Shown: positions 1-7,431 of the stretch, piece after piece
Position numbering within the stretch: position 1 is the first letter of the stretch
Layout: the number at the start of each line of letters is the position of its first letter
Assembly: GCA_905221605.1 (NCBI GenBank)
Contig: CAJNDS010002405.1
Span: forward strand, 341,001-362,500
Reading direction: 5' to 3'
Source: Symbiodinium natans
Taxonomy: Eukaryota; Sar; Dinophyceae; Suessiales; Symbiodiniaceae
Length of the DNA: 21,500 nucleotides
Notes under the pieces: model-generated
What the model was told of the DNA's origin: nothing
The model's input: only the letters and a program-made list of their open reading frames with translations
Databases searched by the model: none
Program-made: the position numbers and the translations under genes

Positions 1-70
1 AGGGATTAGGTCTTCTAGGTAGGCCCTTGGAATGCTTTATATTTCCCCGCGTATTGGGTTCAGGAGGGTC

Positions 71-200
71 ATATTCTAAGCTACTATTTGCTTAAGAACC
101 CCACAAGAATGAACAATAATAAACCCTATATATTGCCTTTAGTAAGGAAGAAGATTCTTCATTTTTATGGCGTTTCTTAAGCCATCTGTAGTGAGAATAT
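71..200. mobile_element. MITE-like TIR element, family 3 copy 1
   Basis: The left end (ATATTCT, then CTACTATTTGCTTAAGAACC at 81-100) is the imperfect inverted complement of the right end at 171-200. The outer seven bases match exactly and the inner 20 match at about 16. The element is about 130 bp with no coding capacity. No clear target-site duplication was found. The left arm recurs almost exactly at 10185, which supports a dispersed family. Confidence 0.55.
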
Positions 201-253
201 TTGTCAGAGGACTGAAGTGGGCCATCCCTTAGAAGGCCGGACGTGTCCGAAAA

Positions 254-286
254 TTTTTTTTTTTTTTTTTTTTGGGGGGGGGGGGG
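254..286 (+). repeat. T20-G13 homopolymer tract
   Basis: Twenty T are followed directly by thirteen G and then by TTAGGGTTTGGGG telomere-like sequence. Confidence 0.9.
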
Positions 287-327
287 TTAGGGTTTGGGGT
301 TTGGGGTTTAGGGTTTTGGGTTTAGGC
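287..327 (+). repeat. Degenerate TTTAGGG cluster
   Basis: About five imperfect units, including TTTGGGG variants, follow the homopolymer tract. Confidence 0.85.
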
Positions 328-557
328 TATATTTCGGGGTAGATCACGGGGATGCCTATCTTGGGAAATTCCCGTTTGGAAAACTTCGATTCAGTACAGG
401 TTGGGAAGAGACAGAGAGAGGAATAGGATATCGCGGAAGTACTATCCCAACCATGAGCTGGTAAACCCTTATGGGGGATGTTTGTTGGGGCCAGCCTTGA
501 ACATGGTTTAGGGTTTCCTGTGCAGCTTTAGGACCCGGCCTTCAAACTCAATTAAAG
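328..557. other. Unrecognised intergenic block
   Basis: Apart from isolated GGTTTAGGG words near 507, no gene, RNA or repeat structure is apparent. Confidence 0.5.
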
Positions 558-594
558 AGGGTTTAGGGTTTAGGGTTTAGGGTTTAGGGCCCTA
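558..594 (+). repeat. Four TTTAGGG units ending in a head-to-head switch
   Basis: Four perfect units end directly in the palindrome TAGGGCCCTA (585-594), so the repeat switches strand without a spacer for one partial unit. Confidence 0.8.
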
Positions 595-607
595 TGATGT
601 GCCGATG

Positions 608-652
608 CCCCCCCCCCCCCCCTCCCCAAAAAAAAAAAAACACAAAAAAAAA
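608..652 (-). repeat. C-run then A-run homopolymer tract
   Basis: Fifteen C, a T, four C, thirteen A, then an A-rich tail. On the minus strand this is again T-run followed by G-run. Confidence 0.88.
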
Positions 653-659
653 CGCCGCT

Positions 660-1203
660 GTCTTTCCAACCACCGTCAACGGTCCACTACCAGACTAGTG
701 CCCTTAGGAAGTATGTTTCGCTTTTGCTGATAAGTTCAGGGCAACCAAGAGTCTTGTAGTCAGGTTTCAAGGGGAGTTTAGCTATTGGGGGTTTGCGAAG
801 ATCCGGGTGCAACTTTTATACCTCAATTCGACTAGAAACCCCCAAAGAGGGGTAGCCCTATTTGCGGAAAACCCCTGAGGGGAGTTCAGATACCACTTGG
901 AGGTTGAGGGTACTTCTGACCCGAGCATAAGTGAAGTTATACTCCACTTATAAGCCCCTTAAGTACACGTGGTATCATTTTGGGAATTCTAAGTGGGTTT
1001 ACTATGTACCTGCATTATAAGCCCCTTATAAGTAACCTAATAGGGCCATCATTGGGTTATCGGTGCAGTTCTAAGTGGGTTACGAAGTACTTGCAGACTA
1101 CTACTCCAGGCCATGCGCGCAGTGACGGAGAAGCTACTGGGATGCAACGGGCCAACGGGCCGAGGTCTCGTAACTTTGGGGGGTAGCTTCTAGCATGTTC
1201 GGT
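660..1203. repeat. Intergenic block with local direct and inverted repeats
   Basis: GGGGAGTTTAGCTA (about 771) and GGGGAGTTCAGATA (about 879) are direct repeats. TTGGGGGTTT/AAACCCCCAA form an inverted pair (785-845). TTCTAAGTGGGTTT-type units recur at 987-1014 and 1069-1095, and TTATAAGCCCCTTA recurs near 948 and 1014. A 68-aa frame here is not credible as a gene. Confidence 0.5.
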
Positions 1204-1350
1204 TGTTTAGGGTTTAGGGTTAGCGTTTAGGGGTTCAGGGGTTCAGGGGTTTAGGGGTTTAGGGGTTTAGGGGTTTAGGGGTTTAGGGTTTAGGGTTTAT
1301 GGTTTAGGGTTTAGGGTTTAGGGTTTAGAGTTTAGGGTTTAGGGTTTAGT
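1204..1350 (+). repeat. TTTAGGG/TTTAGGGG array
   Basis: About 19 units, mixing 7-bp TTTAGGG and 8-bp GGGGTTTA/GGGGTTCA versions in successive blocks. Confidence 0.92.
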
Positions 1351-1728
1351 TTATCGGCTTTAGCACCCTTTTCGGGGAACGAAGACAGGTTTGGGAAGTC
1401 GTTGGGGAAACTTTGCGGCAACATGATCTTGAGGAAACCTGGATCAGGTGACATTTGTCTGCGTGGAGTCCAGTAATACAAAAGGATCAACTATTTTTGT
1501 GCCGTGGGAGTGCAGGGCACAAAAAAACACATCTGAAAGTCTCAGCATTGTTCCAACCATCACGCCAGAATCTCTAACCCCAAAACCATCAAGCCGGACC
1601 GCCTAAACCCTACAAGCGCTGGCCCTAGAGCCCAAACCCTGAGGCCTAAACTGTCAAGCCTTTCTGTCCCCGAAGACTTCAAGTAAGATCACCCTAAACC
1701 CTATAAACCTAAAGCCCATCTTTCGCCC
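1351..1728. other. Intergenic block
   Basis: Unrecognised sequence, with scattered degenerate CCCTAAA words from 1575 onward. No gene supported. Confidence 0.5.
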
Positions 1729-1760
1729 CCCTAAACCCTAAACCCTAAACCCTAAACCCG
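1729..1760 (-). repeat. CCCTAAA array
   Basis: About four units, in the opposite orientation to the arrays on either side. Confidence 0.88.
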
Positions 1761-1888
1761 AATTAAACCCAAAAAATCGAGCTTTCAGGAACGAGCGCCT
1801 CGCCGACGACGTAGCGACCCGCCGGGCGATGCGGGAGGTGCCTCTGTGGGTTTCGAGTTGGTGCAAAGCAGGCTCTGGCTTTGCATAG

Positions 1889-1960
1889 GTAGGGTTAGGG
1901 TTTAAGGTTTAGGGTTTAGGGTTTAGGGTTTAGGGTTTAGGGTTTAGGGTTTAGGGTTTG
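1889..1960 (+). repeat. TTTAGGG array
   Basis: About nine units, perfect from 1912. Confidence 0.92.
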
Positions 1961-2631
1961 CTGGCAGGAGAAAGGGTACCTGGGTGAAAGGGTTGAGGGT
2001 GCAGGGTTTAGGGTGCTTGAAGGCTCATGGGCAGTGATTGTAAAGTAGGCTTCTCATAAGCAATGCAGGGCAACCATTTTTCCTAAACCCTAAGCCCTCA
2101 AGTAAGGTACAGATAGCCCAGAGTCCCTAAACCCTAGACCTTAGACCCTACATCCTAAGGCCGTACTTTGGGGTGCTGAACCCTACACCCGAGACCCCAA
2201 AAAGGGCTTCGCGGGCAGCTTCTGCAGGGATCAAGGAGATTTCAGAACCTCAAAGCAAACCCTCAACCCTTCAATGCCCTACGCCCCAAAATCTTGACTT
2301 TTCAACACACAAAACCCCGAAATTCGACCCCTAAGGCCCTAAAACTCCATGGGCCGCAAGACAAACCCGACGCAGGAGCGAGCCGCTGCGGCCGCGAGCA
2401 GGCGTTGCCTTTCCGAGGCCATCGTGAGGTGAGAGTTCTGTTTAGGGTTTTGGGTTTAGGGTCTGGGGTTTGTGCCTAGTAGTAGCCTGGACGGCTTTAG
2501 TGTTTTTTAGGGTCGCCAGTCACAAGTACAACTTGCAAAGCCCCATGAAGCAAAGTATTGCGATAACTCAGGTGTAGCAATGTAGCCATATCTTACAACC
2601 TCCCATGAACCTTAGAGTAGGGTTCCGCCTG
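1961..2631. other. Intergenic block with degenerate telomeric words
   Basis: Isolated CCCTAAAC words at 2080-2340 and a TTTAGGGTTTTGGG stretch at 2440. A 61-aa frame at 2294 is not supported as a gene. Confidence 0.5.
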
Positions 2632-2663
2632 ACCCTAAACCCTAAACCCTAAACCCTAAACCC
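2632..2663 (-). repeat. CCCTAAA array
   Basis: About four perfect units. Confidence 0.9.
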
Positions 2664-2766
2664 ACGCGCTCAATTCAACCGGATTTGCCCCTGCAAGACT
2701 GCCCCAGGCACGTGCGCGGTTTGTGCGGCGCTGGCCGCAGCCAGAGGAGGCCCGTACCTGAAGAAA

Positions 2767-2865
2767 GGTTTAGGGTTTAGGGTTTAGGGCTTAGGGTTTA
2801 GGGTTTAGGGTCTAGGGTCTAGGGTTTAGGGTTTAGATTTGTTGTTTAGGGTTTGGGGTCTGGGG
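2767..2865 (+). repeat. TTTAGGG array
   Basis: About 12 units with TCTAGGG and TTTGGGG variants near the right end. Confidence 0.9.
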
Positions 2866-3084
2866 AATTTGGGAAGTTGCTATGACTCGGGCAAACTTGG
2901 ACATTGTTATGGAGTTGAGACGTTTAGGGGCATGGTACCGATAGGCTCATATAATATACATACCTGTGTGTTGGACGGTATATCGATGCAGTTGTCCTAC
3001 TTGTGTCCCCCCCATTCTTATCTACCCGTGAACCTCCGCAACCCAAAACCTAAATCTTAAATCTCTGGTGATAGCTCTCAACTC
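2866..3084. other. Intergenic block
   Basis: The 73-aa frame at 2839-3060 begins inside the telomeric array and has no recognisable domain. I see no gene. Confidence 0.5.
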
Positions 3085-3148
3085 CCCCTAAACCCTAAAC
3101 CCTAAACGCTAAATCCTAAACCCTAAAAAACCCTAAACCCTAAACCCA
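3085..3148 (-). repeat. CCCTAAA array
   Basis: About nine units with CGCTAAA, TCCTAAA and AAACCC variants. Confidence 0.88.
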
Positions 3149-3666
3149 CTTATAAGCTTATCCATGAATGTGCAGGTTCGGATATGGGGTTGAACGCCGG
3201 CGGAAGCAAAAGTCCGGGTGATGAGTGTGCACGCTCCAACACTTATACGCCCCTCAATCACCTCGACTTTCCTCAAGCCCCTTGAACCGGGTTTAGGGTT
3301 CCCGGCCGACTCCCCAAGCCCGGATGCAAAAAAGGGTTTAGGGTTTAGAGCTTGGGGTTTCGGATACCCTTACCTTTAACAACCCCTTTGAACCCCAAAC
3401 CTGAAACTCTTTAAGCATAGAGTGAGGCGCTGGACTCAACGCCATCCTCGTTGCCTAGCTTGCTAGCCGACGATCCTGCCGGGATTCTCAGAGGACCTAC
3501 TCACCAACCGAAAGACAGTTCTTGTAGATCAGCTAAGAATCGAATGAGATGAGTTGTTTGGATCACAACCTCCACAAATGCAGGTTTGGGGTCTTGCGAA
3601 AGGGAGGGTTCGAGTTTAGGGTTTGTTTTCTTGGCGGTGTGTTGCTCAGATTTCGGGTTCTCCAAA
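3149..3666. other. Intergenic block
   Basis: Short TTTAGGG words at 3290, 3336 and 3617. Otherwise unrecognised. Confidence 0.5.
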
Positions 3667-3674
3667 GAGAGAGG

Positions 3675-3761
3675 TTGGGATGTCCCCCCTTATACAAACA
3701 GTCCTTAATAGGAATTCGAGTACTCCCTACTATAAGTTAGTATGAGGGGGGAGCATCCCAA
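3675..3761. mobile_element. hAT-like MITE, family 1 copy A
   Basis: The 87-bp element starts TTGGGATGTCCCCCC and ends GGGGGGAGCATCCCAA. The left arm continues into an AACAGTCCTTAATAGG segment that is also found, inverted, in the right arms of the other copies. It is flanked by GAGAGAGG (3667-3674) and GAGAGACG (3762-3769), an 8-bp target-site duplication with one mismatch. Eight-bp duplications are typical of hAT transposons. The element carries no transposase. Confidence 0.65.
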
Positions 3762-3769
3762 GAGAGACG

Positions 3770-3956
3770 CCAAGCCCAGAACTGAGAGTCTTTTTGGGGT
3801 TTAGGGGGAGGGGGGGGGGGCCTGGCCTAAACGGTGACGACCCACAAACGGTCTGCTCTGCACACTCGCGCGACCCCAGGTTCCCAGATTCGGTGAGGAC
3901 CATCATCCTATGCACCCAAAACGTAGTAGTAGCACACGCTGTACGAGCCTACGTAA
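3770..3956. other. Upstream flank of the gene
   Basis: It contains a 12-G run near 3809-3820 and nothing else recognisable. No TATA-type promoter element could be assigned. Confidence 0.4.
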
Positions 3957-4061
3957 AGGTTCAGGGGACTTAGTAAGTGGGCTTACAAACTTACAAGTAA
4001 GGTAACTATGCTTTGTTACTATGAGGTACCTGTATCCCTACTTACTAAGTGCCCCGATCCT
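3957..4061. mobile_element. MITE-like TIR element, family 4 (TIR contains GTAAGT)
   Basis: The left arm, AGGTTCAGGGG then ACTTAGTAAGTGGG, is matched in inverted form by the right arm at 4036-4061 (CTTACTAAGTGCCCC then GATCCT). An inner CTTACAAGTAAG hairpin is present. The element ends 130 bp upstream of the Ala-rich gene's ATG. Related ends occur at 6585-6742 and 14223-14323. Reading the TIR inward gives GTAAGT, and reading out through the other end gives TACTAAG. Confidence 0.58.
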
Positions 4062-4191
4062 CCAAGTAGGCTTTAGGAATCTCTAGGGTCCAAGGAGCTT
4101 ATCCCGCGACATCTGTGTACACCCGCATTGCATTCTTCAGGATCGAAGGGAACCGGGTGGACCTAAGAAACATCCTCGCCTGCGGCCCACC

Positions 4192-5647
4192 ATGGAAACG
4201 GCTGATGCTACTGAGCAGGGGGGGTTGACCATGTTCCGGGCCTACGAAGCGATCATGAACTGTTTCTACCCATGGTCGCAAGTTCCAGCCGGGGGTGTTT
4301 GTTGTGCCTTTTGGGGCTCCCCAGACCAGAAAAAGTGGTCTGATGTGACGGACTTGTTGCAAGCGCAAGTGGAGGCCTGCGGCACTTTCGAGCTGGCGCC
4401 GGATGTGAACATACTTGGTGATCCAGCAGAAGGACACCGCAAGGAGCTGGTGGTGTTTGCCGTTGCTGCTGCCACAGCCGACTTGGAGAATGCTTCGAGA
4501 GGTGCAGCGGCTGCCACTGTTCGGACGGTGGTTGTGAAAGGATCGCTCTTCGGAATATTTGCTGCAAGCATGGGCTTACCTATCGGCGTGGCTGTGATTG
4601 CATCGCCTGTTGGCTGGGCAGTCACTGGAACCACAGTTGCTCTAGCTGGTTGGTGTCACAGCCTTCGCTCTCGAGGCCAGCAGGTCCCCGCTTGCGCGGT
4701 CATGGGCCAGGTAGAGTCAGCAATTGACGTAGATCCTCATACCCGATTCACGCCTTGTGCAGACAACACCCTGCTAGTCACTGAGCCTGCTGTCGTCGGT
4801 GTCACAGATGGTATCATCGGGGCCTCTGCTGCCCATGTCAGCTCTGCTGAAACATTTGCACATTTGCACGCAAGCTGTGGCCACAACATGGACCTTGTGT
4901 TCAAAGCCCTGGACAAGTCCCTCAAAGCTGTCCAGCGAGTACACCCGTTTACCAATGGCACAGAGCTTCAGAAGGTTCTTGTGCATGCGAACATGATTTG
5001 CGACCATCTCTTCATGGCCGAGGCTAGTGCGGGGGCCGCGCTCGCGGTGGATGCCAGCTTCGCTGTTGCCGAGGGCGGTGTTGGGGTGGCAGCTGTATCT
5101 TCCGACGGAGCTATGGCACTCGAAGGCACCACAGTACTGGAAGGGTTGGCAGCAACAGAAGGCTCTGCAGCTGCAGGGGAGGTCGCGACCGTCGCCGTCG
5201 CACCTACAGCCCTTGCATCTACGATGACAAGTGAGACTGCAGTGTCCGCCCTGCTGACGACTGCTCCAGCTGTGACTGCCGGGGAAGCAGCGCTGGCATT
5301 GGCGCCAGTTGTCACGACAGTTGGCGAGGCCATCGCGACAACCGCCATAGTTGGCGAGGCGGCCGCTGCTGTTGGGGAGGCTACGGCAACTTAGTAGGTG
5401 AATAAGTGCACTTACACTTTTTGGGATACTTTTATATCCCCTAAAAGAGCTGAACGTGTACACTATTTGGAGAGCTCTGAACTCAGCAACTAAGGCAAGC
5501 GTTGCAGCCCTTGGAGAGGCTGTCGGCGCAGCAGCCGCAGCCGGGGAGGCCATGGCAGCAGCGGCCGCTGCAGCCGAGGCGACTTCAACCATCGCAACAG
5601 TCGCTGAGTCGGCTGCAGCTGCTGTCGCCGTTTGTGTGACCATGTGA
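4192..5647 (+). CDS. Ala-rich hypothetical protein with hydrophobic hairpin; interrupted by an intron-like insert
   Basis: The first exon-like segment (4192-5391) encodes 400 aa before an in-frame TAG at 5392. The start sits in a textbook Kozak context (CCACCATGG), is the first ATG after an in-frame TAG at 4084, and follows a CAG at 4138-4140. Residues 1-110 are mixed and cysteine-containing. Residues about 112-153 form two glycine-rich hydrophobic segments split by a Pro/Gly turn, possibly a membrane hairpin. Residues 220-275 look helical, with several His and Cys. From about 275 on the protein is very rich in Ala, Val and Thr, with recurring VGEA/AGEA units. The same composition and GEA units resume in another frame at 5492-5644 and end at TGA 5645-5647. 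Collapsing the 100 bp between the two in-frame GCAACT copies (5386 and 5486) restores one frame of about 451 aa. I do not recognise a family. Either the insert is a spliced intron or the gene is broken. That the gene is real is inferred from length, Kozak context and composition continuing across the insert. Confidence 0.6.
5386..5499 (+). other. Candidate intron/introner insert in the Ala-rich gene
   Basis: GCAACT occurs at 5386-5391 and again at 5486-5491, exactly 100 bp apart. Each is in the reading frame of its own flanking segment, so removing one repeat interval restores the frame (100 mod 3 = 1). The insert starts CTTAGTAGGTG and ends near CAACTAAG, giving short inverted ends (CTTAGT/ACTAAG). 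Possible splice pairs that keep the frame are GT-AG at 5394/5499 (TTA|GTAGGTG to GCAAG|CGTT) or GC-AG at 5386/5494 (ACG|GCAACT to AAG|GCAAGC). There is no clear polypyrimidine tract. The exact boundaries cannot be decided from sequence. An unspliced transposon insertion with a 6-bp duplication is the alternative. Confidence 0.5.
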
Positions 5648-5650
5648 CTC

Positions 5651-5740
5651 TAGCCCCCTTAGGGCCTTAGGCATTCTTAAACCCAAGGGAAGAATCACTT
5701 TAGCCCCCTTAGGAATTATTAAGCCCAAGGGGAAGAATAA
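5651..5740 (+). repeat. Tandem pair of about 50-bp units with hairpins in the gene's 3' flank
   Basis: TAGCCCCCTTAGG begins units at 5651 and 5701. Each unit carries a small hairpin with a CCCAAGGG core flanked by ATTCTT or ATTATT and AAGAAT (5673-5695 and 5715-5738). The pair starts four bases after the gene's TGA, so it would lie in the 3' UTR. A role in 3'-end formation is possible but unsupported. Confidence 0.5.
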
Positions 5741-5848
5741 GCATGTAATTGGTAAGGGGAGTATAGGTGATACATCTGACAGTTTCTTATGGCCCTTGCA
5801 TAGGCCCTATAGCACCCAGGCAGCCCTGAACTTACCACATCGATGGCT

Positions 5849-5942
5849 CCCTAAACCCTAAACCCTAAACCCTAAACCCTAAACCCTAAACCCTAAACCC
5901 TAAACCCTAAACCCTAAACCCTAAACCCTAAACCCTAAACCC
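5849..5942 (-). repeat. Long perfect CCCTAAA array
   Basis: Thirteen or so consecutive CCCTAAA units, the longest near-perfect 7-bp C-strand array in the window. Confidence 0.95.
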
Positions 5943-6053
5943 ACTTTGCAGCGACCTGTGGGGCTGCTGCCTTGTGGCCTGTGAGCGTGTCGTTTCTCTG
6001 CAGCCTGTGTGGCTGCCTACCATTCGGGCCATATCGGACTTCATCATGCCACA
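5943..6053. other. 111-bp block capped by inward CCCTAAA and outward TTTAGGG
   Basis: Unique sequence with a repeated GCAGC-CTGTG-GGCTGC motif lies between a C-strand array on its left and a G-strand array on its right, the polarity of a natural chromosome. Confidence 0.6.
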
Positions 6054-6098
6054 AAGGGTTTAGGGTTTAGGGTTTAGGGTTTAGGGTTTAGGGTTTAC
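6054..6098 (+). repeat. TTTAGGG array
   Basis: Six perfect units. Confidence 0.93.
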
Positions 6099-6584
6099 CA
6101 CAATATCAAGTACGCAGGTATTGACTTTGTGACTCATCTGGTTGGCCTGACAAAGTTTGGATTTGGCAGGGCGCTTGACCCTGGAACGTAACGACCTTGT
6201 CCCTGCACGATGGCGACAAGACCTCGGGCAGCCCCAAAAGCTGGGCTGACGTGAAAGAAGCTCCCGACTGTTGCAGCGAGCAAAAGCATTTGCAAGCCCT
6301 AAACCCTGAACCCTGAGTCCTAAACCCCAAAGCCTAAACCCTAAACCCTAATTGTTACTTTGAAGCCCACTTCCCTATTGCCTTCCTAGAACTCTAGGAG
6401 CATCGAAGGCCACCACAAAAGCCCTCAATGCAGAAACAAAAGCTCAGCCGCCACTAACGCCCCCTGCCCCCCCGGCATAACACAGCGGCAAAAACACATA
6501 GCAGTGTCTTCTTGGTTCTTGCGAAAAAGCCCGCAACTCTATAGTGTTGCAACCATAAACCTGGAAGGACCATGACCCCTAAAC
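6099..6584. other. Intergenic block
   Basis: A short CCCTAAA cluster lies at 6296-6352. No gene supported. Confidence 0.5.
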
Positions 6585-6742
6585 GGGGACTTAGCAAGTA
6601 GTCATTAAGTAGGGTTATGAAGTAGGATAACCCTCTCATACTGTAGAGTCCTTCTTTGGGTACTTGTGTACACTTCTAGTGTGTACCTCGTCACTAAGTC
6701 CCTAAGCCCTGAACACCCTTCTGACTGAGTGCCCGATCCTCC
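6585..6742. mobile_element. Degenerate family 4 TIR element
   Basis: It starts GGGGACTTAGCAAGTAG. It has an inner inverted CTAAGTCCC at 6694-6702 and a distal end, GAGTGCCCGATCCTCCAAG, that matches the outer right end of the 3957-4061 element. The interior also holds nested repeats resembling AAGTAGGGTTATGAAGTAGG. The copy is diverged and the boundaries are approximate. Confidence 0.42.
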
Positions 6743-6878
6743 AAGCAGCCCTAGACCCTAAACTTTCGTTCTTCCATTGCCATTCGTCCCCGATCCTCCA
6801 AGCAACCCTAAACCCTAAACCCTAAGCCCTAAACCCTAAACCCTAAACCCTAAACCCCAAACGTTTGTTCTTCCATTT
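6731..6878. repeat. Tandem duplication containing unequal CCCTAAA tracts
   Basis: CCCGATCCTCCAAGCA, then CCCTAAA units, then a GTTCTTCCATT end, occurs twice (from 6731 and from 6788). The first copy holds about two telomeric units and the second about eight. Confidence 0.72.
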
Positions 6879-6955
6879 GTGGGGCCGAGGTCGTGAAGCG
6901 TGCCAAGGCGCTGTGTAGCGGAGCAGCCCAGGCCTTCGGTGGCAGAAGCCGTTGA

Positions 6956-7050
6956 GGTTTAGGGTTTAGGGTTTAGGGTTTGGGGTTTGGGGTTTAGGGT
7001 TTAGGGTTTAGGGTTTAGGGTAAGGGTTTAGGGTTTAAGGTTTAGGGTTG
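6956..7050 (+). repeat. TTTAGGG array
   Basis: About 13 units with TTTGGGG and TAAGGG variants. The 6879-6955 block between it and the preceding CCCTAAA tract is again capped on both sides. Confidence 0.9.
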
Positions 7051-7289
7051 AAGCTTTTGGGGTTCAGGCCTTTGGGATGTTGTGTTTTTCGGCCTGTGGG
7101 GTTAGGGTCTAGGATTCAGGGTTTCGGGTTGAAGGCCTTTGGGGCGTTTATATTCTAGAGATGAATGTCTGTTCCCAGCAAAAAAACTGTTGCTTGACCT
7201 CGGTCCAGGTACCGTGTGGATCAGGCTTTCGGCTTTTGGGCTTCGGGGCGGTGTCTTGAAGCCAGTTGCAAAAAGGTTTAGAGTTTAGG
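7051..7289. other. Intergenic block with degenerate G-rich repeats
   Basis: Words such as CTTTTGGGG and TTTAGAG lead into the next array. No gene. Confidence 0.5.
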
Positions 7290-7424
7290 CTTTAGGGCTT
7301 TAGGGCTTTAGGGCTTTAGGGCTTTAGGGCTTTAGGGCTTTAGGGCTTTAGGGCTTAGGGCTTTAGGGCTTTAGGGCTTTAGGGCTTTAGGGCTTTAGGG
7401 CTTTAGGGCTTTAGGGCTTTAGGG
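7290..7424 (+). repeat. Homogeneous 8-bp CTTTAGGG array
   Basis: Seventeen head-to-tail units. All are CTTTAGGG except one 7-bp CTTAGGG. The array is distinct from the canonical 7-bp repeat. Confidence 0.95.
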
Positions 7425-7431
7425 CTTTGGG

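Noticed and set aside
4774-5643. 289-aa minus-strand open frame
   Set aside because: It is the antisense shadow of the Ala-rich gene. GCN-rich codons read backwards give few stops, and its composition shifts sharply along its length.
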